Shown in pieces: positions 56,777-64,000 of a stretch of 64,000 nucleotides of DNA (the first letter of the stretch is position 1; each line of letters starts with the position of its first letter). This stretch comes from Rhizobiaceae bacterium. Its GTDB lineage: Bacteria > Pseudomonadota > Alphaproteobacteria > Rhizobiales > Rhizobiaceae. The stretch lies in the NCBI GenBank assembly GCA_014238155.1, contig JABABQ010000034.1:186001-250000 (forward strand), read 5' to 3'. The notes beneath the pieces are model-generated. The model saw nothing but the letters and a program-made list of their open reading frames with translations, searched no databases and was not told the origin of the DNA. Both the position numbers and the translations under genes were made by a program.

Positions 56777-58197
56777 GACTTCACCTCCCAACTGGTGATG
56801 CGCATGCCGGTTTCAGAATCTTTTGAATCCTTTAGTTGAATTCCCTGAGCCAATAGATCATCTCGAATTTTATCCGCTGCAGCCCAGTCCTTGTCTGCAA
56901 TGCAAGCAAGGCGTTTGGCGATTTGTGCGTCGATTGTGGTTGTGTCGACTTCAGCAGAACTGGATTCTGTGTTTATGCCAAGAAACGACAACCCGTTGAC
57001 AAATTGGGTCGGGGCCGCCGCATTAGCCGCAGCCGCTCCAGCGAGTTTCTGCAATTCCTGTATTGCCAACGGGGTATTCAGATCATCCTGCAATGCCTGA
57101 TGGAACATGTCAGAACTAGCGCCACCAGACACTACACCCCTTGCAGTGCTGGCGGCTCGTGCCAGTTTGCGCAGGATGTTTTCCGCCTCTTCCAGGCGTT
57201 TGACCGAAAGGTCGATTGGTTCGCGATAATGGGTCATCAACATTGCCAGACGCACGACATTGCCGGGCCATTTACGTCCACCCACCTTTTCTGTTTCCAG
57301 CACTTCATTGACGGTGTGAAAATTGCCCAGACTTTTGGACATTTTCTGCCCTTCGACCTGCAGAAATCCGTTATGCATCCAAATGTTTGCCATTTTCTCG
57401 GTACCATGGCAGCAGCGCGACTGGGCAATTTCATTCTCATGATGCGGGAAGATCAAGTCGAGCCCACCACCGTGAATATCGAAGGTCTTTCCGAGATAGG
57501 CCTCTGCCATGGCTGAGCATTCAATGTGCCAACCCGGTCGCCCTTGGATAGTCTCACCGTTAAACGTGCCATCCCATCCGGGTTCAGTCGAGCTGGATTC
57601 CTTCCACAGCACAAAATCGGCGGCATCTTCCTTATGTTCCTCCACGGCGACGCGCGCACCTGCCTGTTGATCGTCGAGATTGCGATTCGACAAGGCGCCA
57701 TAGTCAGCCATGGAATTTACCCGAAACAGCACTTCCCTGCCCTGGCTTCCCGCTGCAACATAGGCGTGTCCTTTGTCGATCAGGATCTGAATCATCGACG
57801 CCATCTGGTCGATGAATTCAGTGGCACGTGGCTGGTGGCTTGGCTCCAGGCACCCCAGTTTGCCCATGTCGGACTGAAACTGGTTGGCGGTTTTCTCAGT
57901 AACTTTACGAATCGCCTCGTTGAGCGGCAGATCGGGAAAATCTCGAGTCGCACGTGCGTTAATTTTGTCATCAACGTCGGTAATGTTGCGCGCATAGATC
58001 ACATGTTCTTCACCAAAAACATGGCGCAGCAGGCGAAACAGAACATCAAAGACAATAACCGGACGTGCGTTGCCGATATGGGCAAAGTCATAGACCGTTG
58101 GACCACATACATACATGCGCACCTTGGCTGCATCGATGGGTGCGAAAGTCTCTTTGTTGCGAGACAAGGTATTGTAGAGTTTTATTTCAGAGGTCAC
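56773..58197 (-). CDS. cysS: Cysteinyl-tRNA synthetase
   Basis: The 474-residue class I synthetase charges tRNA-Cys. The HIGH-type motif is HIGN in [12 protein letters not shown], and KMSKS lies in [11 protein letters not shown]. Zinc ligands are C in [10 protein letters not shown], a later cysteine in WHIECSAMA, and HHENE. The frame opens at a TTG at 58230. The GTG at 58197 gives the family N-terminus ([16 protein letters not shown]), but its ribosome site is weak, so the start is uncertain. It heads a run of four-base overlaps into gfa, cimA and rarD. Confidence 0.93.
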   Translation of the reverse strand: MTSEIKLYNTLSRNKETFAPIDAAKVRMYVCGPTVYDFAHIGNARPVIVFDVLFRLLRHVFGEEHVIYARNITDVDDKINARATRDFPDLPLNEAIRKVTEKTANQFQSDMGKLGCLEPSHQPRATEFIDQMASMIQILIDKGHAYVAAGSQGREVLFRVNSMADYGALSNRNLDDQQAGARVAVEEHKEDAADFVLWKESSSTEPGWDGTFNGETIQGRPGWHIECSAMAEAYLGKTFDIHGGGLDLIFPHHENEIAQSRCCHGTEKMANIWMHNGFLQVEGQKMSKSLGNFHTVNEVLETEKVGGRKWPGNVVRLAMLMTHYREPIDLSVKRLEEAENILRKLARAASTARGVVSGGASSDMFHQALQDDLNTPLAIQELQKLAGAAAANAAAPTQFVNGLSFLGINTESSSAEVDTTTIDAQIAKRLACIADKDWAAADKIRDDLLAQGIQLKDSKDSETGMRITSWEVKS

Positions 58198-58443
58198 TTC
58201 GTTCGGTCCATTCAAATTTACGTTCTTCAATACGTATCGAGCCCTGCCGACTTGAACGTTCGTAAACTTGAAAGAGAGACGAGAACGGCCAGGCCAGCGG
58301 ATGCGCTAGCGAATAATAATCCGACATTTGCAAATCGCAGCGGCGTTAGCAGCAGCAAGTGCGACGGTTACTATGTTGGCAATCAATCTCATGACTGCTT
58401 TATCACCGCATTAACGTGGTTGGTCAAGTCATTGCGTTTAGCA

Positions 58444-59058
58444 TCATCCAAATAGGCGGAACAACAGGGTGATGGCGAGAGTGGCCATCACCAGAGCAAT
58501 AAACGCATCCAACAGCCGCCATGCGGACGGGCGAGCAAACAGCGGTGCAAGCACTTTCGCCCCGTATCCCAGTGAAAAAAACCATACGAAAGAGGATACC
58601 GCAGCACCCGCGGCAAACGTGATACGCATGGAGCCGGAATATTGGCTGGATACGCCACCCAACAAGACGATTGTGTCGAGATAGACATGCGGGTTGAGGA
58701 AGGTGAAACCAACAAGGATTATCACCGCACGTGTCAAGTTCTTGGCACCGTTTTCCAACGCCTGGAGGCCTACGGGCAACAGTGCGCGACGCGCGGCAAT
58801 TATTGCATAAGCCGCCAAAAACAAGACGCCACCAAGTGTCACATAGAACAATAATCCGGGGTTGGACCTAATCAACGCTCCCATGCCGGCGACACCAAGA
58901 ACAATCAGCAGCGCATCAAATACAGCGGCCAACAGACACAAAATGAACACGTGTTGACGCATCAGGCCCTGCCGCAAAATGAATGCGTTTTGAGCACCGA
59001 TGGCAACGATCAACCCGCCGCCCAACAGAAATCCTTCTATCGCTGGCAGCAATATCAT
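58444..59058 (-). CDS. LysE/ArgO family amino-acid exporter
   Basis: The 204-residue membrane protein has about six helices and the LysE pattern: GFLLGGGLIVAIGAQNAFILRQGLMRQHVF at the start and FTFLNPHVYLDTIVLLGG in the middle. These exporters release lysine, arginine or related basic amino acids when internal levels rise. The usual LysG/ArgP activator gene is not next to it. It lies six bases after the SRAP gene on the same strand. A 246-base gap with no clear gene separates it from the cysS GTG start. Confidence 0.9.
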   Translation of the reverse strand: MILLPAIEGFLLGGGLIVAIGAQNAFILRQGLMRQHVFILCLLAAVFDALLIVLGVAGMGALIRSNPGLLFYVTLGGVLFLAAYAIIAARRALLPVGLQALENGAKNLTRAVIILVGFTFLNPHVYLDTIVLLGGVSSQYSGSMRITFAAGAAVSSFVWFFSLGYGAKVLAPLFARPSAWRLLDAFIALVMATLAITLLFRLFG

Positions 59059-59064
59059 CCCGGG

Positions 59065-59805
59065 CTAAAACATCGAGAATTGTTCATTATCGTCTTGCTT
59101 TGATTTCGCAGGTCGCGTGGCTTTTACACGATTTTGTATGTCACGACCAGCGTTAGATACTTTATTCACGGCGCTACTTACTGGAATACTTTCAAAGTAA
59201 TCGTCATTGACTGGTTGCATCAGATCCAGCACGTCCCGTGGCTCTTGAGTTTTGACGTCCAGCCACCGTCCGAAGTCCTGCGATTGTATGACAACTGGCA
59301 TGCGGTGGTGAATCTCGGAAAAACTTGCATTTGCCCCCGTCGTGAGCACACATCCGGTGTCAATTTCGCTGCCATTCGGGTCCGCCCAGGTTTCCATCAG
59401 GCCACCGAAGGCCACGATTTCACCAGATCTTGGTCGAACCCAATAGGCTTGGCTGGGCTGGCCTTTGCCGAATCGCTGCCATTCGTAAAATCCACTGGCA
59501 GGGATGAGCACTCGCCGATGACGCATGGCGTTTCGAAACGACGGTTTTTCGATGGCTGTCTCTGATCGCGCGTTGACCAGCAGAGTGAATTCTTTTGGAT
59601 CCTTCACCCATGCCGGCACCAGCCCCCACCGCACCAGCCTGCCCTCAAGCTTGCCGTCGGCACCCGGACTGACCGTCACTATCGGCTGACTGGGTGCTAT
59701 ATTATATCTCGGAGGCATTTCTTCGCCCATCGTTTGGGGACGCATCAGGTCGAAAAATTCAAACAATTCCTGCCATGATGCTTCCAGACCGAATCGACCA
59801 CACAT
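59065..59805 (-). CDS. SOS response-associated peptidase family protein (SRAP)
   Basis: The 246-residue protein begins MCGRFGLEASWQELF, with catalytic C2 exposed after methionine removal. SRAP (YedK/HMCES) proteins form a thiazolidine link between C2 and abasic sites in single-stranded DNA. The other active-site elements are present: RYNIAPSQPI, NARSETAIEKPSFR with the conserved glutamate, SGFYEWQ, and the histidine in IHHRMPVV. The frame opens 20 codons upstream, but C2 requires the ATG at 59805. It is divergent from the NUDIX gene across a 58-base promoter gap. Confidence 0.93.
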   Translation of the reverse strand: MCGRFGLEASWQELFEFFDLMRPQTMGEEMPPRYNIAPSQPIVTVSPGADGKLEGRLVRWGLVPAWVKDPKEFTLLVNARSETAIEKPSFRNAMRHRRVLIPASGFYEWQRFGKGQPSQAYWVRPRSGEIVAFGGLMETWADPNGSEIDTGCVLTTGANASFSEIHHRMPVVIQSQDFGRWLDVKTQEPRDVLDLMQPVNDDYFESIPVSSAVNKVSNAGRDIQNRVKATRPAKSKQDDNEQFSMF

Positions 59806-59863
59806 GTCTCTGCTTCCTGCTGTCCGAGCTTGGATTATTCTCACCAGCACGGTATGCGAAGTC

Positions 59864-60325
59864 ATGTCTTCGCGCCACTATCCTTCCGCTCCCTTGCTTG
59901 CAGCTTGCACAGCCATCTGGCGCGACGACAAAATATTGCTGGCCCGGCGCAGTGCTGCTCCCAACAGTGGCACCTGGGCCATGCCAGGTGGATTGGTGGA
60001 AGTCGGTGAAACTTTGGAGCAGGCTGCCATCCGGGAAGTGCGAGAGGAGACGGCTCTGGAACTGTCGAATGTGGTGTTCAACCGGTTCCACGAAATCATC
60101 CTGCGCGATGATGACCATCGGGTTGAGCGGCATTTTGTGCTGGCCATGTTTGTGACAATTTGCGAAACCGGCACCGCCATTGCCGGTGACGACGCTGCCG
60201 CAGTCGACTGGTTTACAATTGATCAACTGCCAAGCCTGCCACTGACCGGACAAACCGATTTGTTTGTTCGCGAAAGTCTGAATTTGCTGCCTCTGCTTAG
60301 AGACCGCCAGGCACCAATGGAGTAA
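59864..60325 (+). CDS. NUDIX hydrolase
   Basis: The 153-residue protein has a complete Nudix box, GGLVEVGETLEQAAIREVREETALEL (about 42-67, in two parts here), which binds magnesium for pyrophosphate cleavage. It looks like an ADP-ribose or (d)NTP pyrophosphatase of the alphaproteobacterial type that lies near TIGR02301 genes. The ATG at 59864 (MSSRHYPSAPLLAACTA) is preferred over one 20 codons earlier that would overlap the SRAP gene. A DUF3179 gene follows after 72 bases. Confidence 0.9.
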   Translation: MSSRHYPSAPLLAACTAIWRDDKILLARRSAAPNSGTWAMPGGLVEVGETLEQAAIREVREETALELSNVVFNRFHEIILRDDDHRVERHFVLAMFVTICETGTAIAGDDAAAVDWFTIDQLPSLPLTGQTDLFVRESLNLLPLLRDRQAPME

Positions 60326-60397
60326 CTCCCTGATCACCCATATTTGTTTTCTCTCAATAGAGCGGGCGAGTCACACTGACTAAGACAGGAGGAAATC

Positions 60398-61408
60398 ATG
60401 CGAATTATCTGTCTTTTGTTTGCCGTAGTTCTCGCCAGTGCCGCCACAACAGGACGGGCGCAGGAAAGTCGCTGGAAGGCTGAGGGGTGGCGGACCGATT
60501 TCTCCAGATCATCCGTCGATTATGCCGAAATTCTCAGCGGTGGCCCGCCAAAAGACGGTATACCGCCAATCGACAATCCCAAATTCGAATCCGTTTCAAG
60601 CGTTGCAAACCTGAGCGATCGCGAACCAGTTATTGGTCTGTCAATCAACGGTGACGCTCGGGCCTATCCATTGCGGATTTTAACCTGGCACGAAATTGTC
60701 AATGACAAGGTGGGCGGGACACCCGTGACCGTCACTTATTGCCCTTTGTGTAACGCCGCGATTGTTTTTGACGCACGCGTCGACGGCGAAGCCATGAGTT
60801 TTGGCACAACCGGCAAACTGCGTAATTCTGATCTGATTATGTATGACCGCAAAACTGAAAGCTGGTGGCAGCAATTTGTCGGCGAATCGATTGTCGGGCA
60901 GCACCTAGGAAAGAAACTGAAGCTGGTTCCCGCGCATTTGGAATCCTGGCTGGATTTCCGCTCCCGTCATCCACAAGGCAAAGTACTTGTCCCGAATAAT
61001 CTGAACATGCGTCCCTATGGTCGCAATCCTTATGTCAATTACGATATTGCCACCACGCCATTCCTCTATCGCGGATCAATGCCTGAAGGCATTTCTCCGA
61101 TGGCTCGCGTCGTGGTTGTGCGACGCAACGGCGATGGCGGTGGCGGCGGCGGCGGCGACGGAGACGGAGAACCAATTGTTGTTGCACTCGAATTGCTGCG
61201 CAAATCAGCAAACATGAAACTTGGATCGGTCCAGCTCAGTTGGAAATCCGGTCAGGCATCGGCCCTTCACACCAGTGAAATTGCAGAAGGCCGGGATGTT
61301 GGGACGGTTTCAGTAACCCGGATACCAGATGGTGCTGATGTCGCTTATGATGTGACATTTGCCTTCGTCGCCCATGCATTCCATCCCAATGCCGAAATAA
61401 GGCGCTGA
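60398..61408 (+). CDS. DUF3179 family secreted protein with a glycine-rich insert
   Basis: The 336-residue protein has a signal peptide (cleavage near GRAQ, about 22). The DUF3179 core follows with GDARAYPLRILTWHEIVND, VTYCPLCNAAIVFD and SWWQQFVGESIVG. The CPLC pair may form a disulfide or bind a metal. Residues about 245-256 are a run of glycine and aspartate coded by a GGC/GAC-rich stretch. The family has no assigned function. AGGAGG lies six to seven bases before the ATG. Confidence 0.86.
   Translation: MRIICLLFAVVLASAATTGRAQESRWKAEGWRTDFSRSSVDYAEILSGGPPKDGIPPIDNPKFESVSSVANLSDREPVIGLSINGDARAYPLRILTWHEIVNDKVGGTPVTVTYCPLCNAAIVFDARVDGEAMSFGTTGKLRNSDLIMYDRKTESWWQQFVGESIVGQHLGKKLKLVPAHLESWLDFRSRHPQGKVLVPNNLNMRPYGRNPYVNYDIATTPFLYRGSMPEGISPMARVVVVRRNGDGGGGGGGDGDGEPIVVALELLRKSANMKLGSVQLSWKSGQASALHTSEIAEGRDVGTVSVTRIPDGADVAYDVTFAFVAHAFHPNAEIRR
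61132..61171 (+). repeat. GGC/GAC low-complexity tract in the DUF3179 gene
   Basis: A run of GGC/GGT codons with flanking GAT/GAC codons encodes GDGGGGGGGDGDG. It interrupts the otherwise normal family sequence and is prone to slippage. Confidence 0.75.
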
Positions 61409-61452
61409 AAATAGTCTTTGTGCACTTGGCCCACCTGCCCTATGTGGACGAT

Positions 61453-61896
61453 ATGAAGATCATTGCCTGCCTCACAATGTTGCTGTTGTTGCCGTTTCTT
61501 GTCGTTGGCACTGCCCAGGGCCAATCTGTCGCCCAGCCACCAAGTGCTGATGATACACCATCTTCAAACAATCCCAGCTCGCGCATTGAACCCATCGCAC
61601 CCTATGATGACAAGTTGCTTAGGCTGTCGGAAATCTTGGGGGCTGTTCATTATCTACGCACCCTTTGTGGTGCCAATGAAGGCAATAAATGGCGGGCCTC
61701 GATGAACGCCATCATAGAGGCTGAAGAACCCGGTCCAAATCGCAGAGCACGTCTGATTGCTAATTTTAATCGTGGGTACCGCACATTTTCCGCTTCTTAT
61801 AACAATTGCACAGCGTCAGCCGTATTGGCCACCGAACGCTATTTGAAAGAAGGCGCAACTTTGTCAAAACAAATTACCAATCGATATGGCAGGTGA
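61453..61896 (+). CDS. TIGR02301 family secreted protein
   Basis: The 147-residue protein has a signal peptide ending near TAQGQ (residue about 24) and a mature part with PYDDKLLRLSEILGAVHYLRTLCG, FNRGYRTFSASYNNCT and RYLKEGATLS. This is the pattern I know as TIGR02301, an alphaproteobacterial family of unknown function. Two cysteines could form a disulfide in the periplasm. A GTG 11 codons earlier opens the frame, but the ATG at 61453 with GGAC nearby gives the signal peptide. It lies in a cluster with NUDIX, DUF3179 and two unknown genes. Confidence 0.87.
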   Translation: MKIIACLTMLLLLPFLVVGTAQGQSVAQPPSADDTPSSNNPSSRIEPIAPYDDKLLRLSEILGAVHYLRTLCGANEGNKWRASMNAIIEAEEPGPNRRARLIANFNRGYRTFSASYNNCTASAVLATERYLKEGATLSKQITNRYGR

Positions 61897-62017
61897 CTTG
61901 GTCGCCGCGTTAACCCTTTCGGAAATCTGGTCAGGAAAGCAGTTCCAATTATTGGTTCGGGAAGTTAAGTTGTTAACAAGAGATAAAGAATGGACCGCTT
62001 ATTTGAGCGAGACACGA

Positions 62018-62278
62018 ATGCTGCATGAAACGCCTGAAAACCTGGATGCGCTGATCCGTGAGGAAAAGCAGCGCGTCGCCGTCGAATTTATACAGGAAGC
62101 GTGGAATAGTGCCCTGCGCGAAGGTATTGAACCGTCAATCCTGGCCGATTCAGGATTGAGGGCCATATTGACGCAATTTTACGCCCATGATGGCGAAAAG
62201 GCAGTTGTAGAGTTGATCGACGGATTGTCGGAAAAGCTGCGTTGCGGTCAGTTTGATGCAAATCGCGTGCTCCAATAA
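62018..62278 (+). CDS. Conserved hypothetical protein (small, alpha-helical)
   Basis: The 86-residue protein has LIREEKQRVAVEFIQEAWNSALREGIEPSILA and GEKAVVELIDGLSEKLRCGQF. This matches, from memory, a short helical protein found next to TIGR02301 genes in Hyphomicrobiales, where the aligned homologues start near here. No function is known. An ATG at 61886 would extend the frame by 44 codons and overlap TIGR02301 by 11 bases. That extension lacks a ribosome site and family similarity, so the ATG at 62018 is preferred. Confidence 0.72.
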   Translation: MLHETPENLDALIREEKQRVAVEFIQEAWNSALREGIEPSILADSGLRAILTQFYAHDGEKAVVELIDGLSEKLRCGQFDANRVLQ

Positions 62279-62394
62279 CTCGATGACCTTGCCACAGGGC
62301 AGCTCAATCAGGCTTCTTAAATGATTTTGAACGTGTTAATCTGATGAGTGGTTGGCGGGAAGCCTGCCAGTTCCGACACCTGACCAGGCGCATC

Positions 62395-63126
62395 ATGGCT
62401 TCGACGAAACTCAACCCACTTGCAATCGCACTCATAACAACGCTTTCGATCACCCAACTATTACCAATTGACCAGGCCGGCGCAGCCACAAACACCCCGA
62501 CCACATCGATAATCGTTCCTGTAGAGGAACCTGAGGAAAAACCAGCGGCAAATCCCGTTCCGGCGATTCCAGATGATGCGTTGCCGAATGTCGACACCAA
62601 TGCAATTGAGACCGAAGAAAACTCAGCAGCACCTGAGGACGAGGAGAATTCAGCCGCGCTTCCAACGATATTGAGAGATGTTGAGTTATTGCCTGACGCG
62701 GTGCGCGCCACCCATTCCAAATTGGTGACAGCAGCCAAACTGGGAAATGTAGAAGCTTTGCGCGAACTAATCGGCACCGGAGAAACAGCAACTTCTTTGT
62801 CAATTGGCGGTTTGGAAGGCGATCCCATCGCCTTTTTGAAAGAAACATCCGGCGATGATGATGGCTATGAATTATTGGCCATTTTGCAGGAAGTCCTTGA
62901 AGCTGGATTTGTTCACGTTGACGCAGGTACGGAAAATGAAATGTTTATCTGGCCATATTTCTTCACCTGGCCATTTGAAAAACTGACGCCACCGATGAAG
63001 GTTGAACTGTTTCGCATTCTGACCGCGGGCGACGTTCAGGATTCTACAGATTTTGGCGGCTATATTTTCTATCGAATTGGCATCAGACCAGATGGCAAAT
63101 GGGAATTTTTTGTTGCCGGCGACTAA
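62395..63126 (+). CDS. Conserved secreted protein of unknown function
   Basis: The 243-residue protein has a signal peptide (LAIALITTLSITQLLP, cleavage near AGAA, about 31). A proline/glutamate-rich linker (about 40-100) follows. The C-terminal domain (about 105-243) reads LPDAVRATHSKLVTAAKLGN, DPIAFLKETSGDDDGYELLA, FIWPYFFTWPFEKLTPPMKV and RIGIRPDGKWEFFVAGD. I recall this C-terminal pattern in many Hyphomicrobiales as an uncharacterised family. The frame opens 17 codons earlier, but the ATG at 62395 gives the signal peptide. ygfZ follows after 41 bases. Confidence 0.75.
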   Translation: MASTKLNPLAIALITTLSITQLLPIDQAGAATNTPTTSIIVPVEEPEEKPAANPVPAIPDDALPNVDTNAIETEENSAAPEDEENSAALPTILRDVELLPDAVRATHSKLVTAAKLGNVEALRELIGTGETATSLSIGGLEGDPIAFLKETSGDDDGYELLAILQEVLEAGFVHVDAGTENEMFIWPYFFTWPFEKLTPPMKVELFRILTAGDVQDSTDFGGYIFYRIGIRPDGKWEFFVAGD

Positions 63127-63167
63127 TGCCCCTTACCGACGGACATGAAAACTCCTAAATGGGAATT

Positions 63168-64000
63168 ATGCAAAATATCGCCCCCCTCACCTCCCGCGCA
63201 TTGCTTAGTTTGGAAGGAGCTGACGTCGTCAGCTTTTTGCAAAACCTGATTACCTGCGAGATTGAAAATCTCGAAATTGGAGCCGCCAGTTTTGGTGCTT
63301 TGCTCACACCACAGGGGAAAATTCTGTTTGACTTTTTTGTCGTGCGCGAGGCAAACGGCTTTATCCTTGATGTCGATCAAGAGCATCGTGACCCGCTGGC
63401 AAGGCGGCTGACTTTTTACAAATTGCGTGCCGACGTCCAAATCACAAATGACGAGCGCACTGTCTTTGTTGGCTGGCCCAATTCAAATTCTCAACCACCG
63501 CAGGGTTTTATTGATCCGCGCAATCAAAATCTTGGTTGGCGTTTTTATGGTGAAAAACTGGAAACCAACAGTGATGAAACCGATTGGCATCAAAACCGCA
63601 TCGCCTCAGGCATTCCACAATCGGGGTCTGATTTTGAACTGGGCAGCCTGTTTCCTCATGATGCCCTGATGGATCAATTTGAACATTGTGGAATCGACTT
63701 TTCCAAGGGCTGTTATGTCGGCCAAGAGGTTGTTTCGCGAATGCAGCACAGGGGCACAGCGCGCAATCGCTTTGTCATTGTCTCATCCATTGAACCTTTT
63801 CCAGAAGATCTGGTCGGAACAAGTTTGACTGCGGATGATAAGCGCGTCGGCACGATGGGGTCCAGCATCGGGTCTACAGGACTTGCATTAGTTCGGTTGG
63901 ATCGGACTGGCTCCGCATTGGAGGCTAAAATGCCAATTATGGTTGGCGAAATCAGCGTGCAACCGTCGATACCTGCATTTGCCACATTCGGCTGGCCACA
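63168..64000 (+). CDS. ygfZ: YgfZ/GcvT folate-binding protein, cut by the right edge
   Basis: The frame opens at 63168 (MQNIAPLTSRALLSLEGADV) and is still open at the last base, with about 277 codons visible. The family signature KGCYVGQEVVSRMQHRG lies near residues 185-201, with the conserved cysteine. YgfZ helps repair or assemble certain iron-sulfur proteins and uses a folate. Relatives are about 280-290 residues, so only the last few residues should be missing. An ATG at 63159 would add three residues. Confidence 0.92.
   Translation, partial: MQNIAPLTSRALLSLEGADVVSFLQNLITCEIENLEIGAASFGALLTPQGKILFDFFVVREANGFILDVDQEHRDPLARRLTFYKLRADVQITNDERTVFVGWPNSNSQPPQGFIDPRNQNLGWRFYGEKLETNSDETDWHQNRIASGIPQSGSDFELGSLFPHDALMDQFEHCGIDFSKGCYVGQEVVSRMQHRGTARNRFVIVSSIEPFPEDLVGTSLTADDKRVGTMGSSIGSTGLALVRLDRTGSALEAKMPIMVGEISVQPSIPAFATFGWP

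Noticed and set aside
58228-58360. A 43-codon minus-strand frame (start TTG) ending at the TTG upstream of cysS, with a hydrophobic stretch
   Set aside because: It has no ribosome-binding site and a non-standard start, and no homologue is recognised. It might be a leader peptide, but nothing supports this beyond the open frame.
61886-62017. N-terminal extension of the small protein after TIGR02301
   Set aside because: No ribosome site, 11-base overlap with the upstream gene and no resemblance to the family. The later ATG at 62018 is preferred.
1-64000. CRISPR arrays, tRNA or rRNA genes, insertion sequences, phage genes, toxin-antitoxin pairs
   Set aside because: Reading the gaps between genes on both strands shows no regularly spaced repeats, no cloverleaf-like sequences and no transposase or integrase motifs.

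Overview
The window is a chromosomal core region of an alphaproteobacterium, most likely of the order Hyphomicrobiales (Rhizobiales). The evidence is gene order: pepA-lptF-lptG-lptD-surA-pdxA-ksgA, fabD-fabG-acpP-fabF-mltG-yicC-gmk, rpsF-rpsR-DUF2232-rplI-dnaB-alr-radA-cvpA-purF, and TIGR02301 next to a NUDIX gene are all arrangements familiar from this order. Base composition looks moderate for the group, which would suit a marine or otherwise less GC-rich lineage. The genus cannot be fixed from the sequence alone. I see no rRNA, tRNA, CRISPR array, insertion sequence, prophage or integration site.

Layout: 1-6.4 kb holds a truncated MscS channel gene, ndk with a clear terminator, a glutathione transferase, a DinB-like gene, a DMT transporter, an ABC-F ATPase and a class V aminotransferase. 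6.4-16.4 kb holds holC and pepA diverging from the LPS-transport and chaperone run lptF-lptG-lptD-surA-pdxA-ksgA. 16.4-23.9 kb has an AEC transporter converging on the fatty-acid cluster (fabD, fabG, acpP, fabF) with mltG, yicC and gmk. 23.9-30.6 kb is the most accessory-like part: an acetolactate-synthase-like TPP enzyme, a shortened periplasmic binding protein, adenine deaminase, a DMT transporter and an FAD oxidoreductase. 31.0-40.7 kb is the ribosomal protein, replication, repair and purine block. 40.7-46.5 kb is a small unknown gene and a PadR-RND efflux operon with an oversized permease. 46.5-53.1 kb holds pssA-psd, a vWA protein (DUF1194), an Atm1-type ABC exporter with a cysteine-rich ArsR regulator, and a LysM protein. 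53.2-59.8 kb holds a LOG hydrolase, a translationally coupled cysS-gfa-cimA-rarD run, a LysE exporter and a SRAP protein. 59.9-64 kb holds NUDIX, DUF3179, TIGR02301, two conserved unknowns and a ygfZ gene cut by the right edge.

How the genes work together: most of the region builds and maintains the envelope (LptD/F/G, SurA, fatty-acid synthesis, MltG, PssA/Psd, Alr) and supports replication and translation (DnaB, HolC, RadA, S6, S18, L9, CysS, KsgA). The parts that deserve a second look are the RND permease with about 150 extra residues, the ArsR-Atm1-DUF1194 operon with an arsenite-type CxC motif and a matching palindrome, the shortened binding protein, a lipobox on the SurA-like protein, and several palindromes that look like operators. 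I do not find a clearly new multi-gene system. The ArsR-Atm1-DUF1194 unit and the TIGR02301/unknown cluster are the best candidates for undescribed biology.
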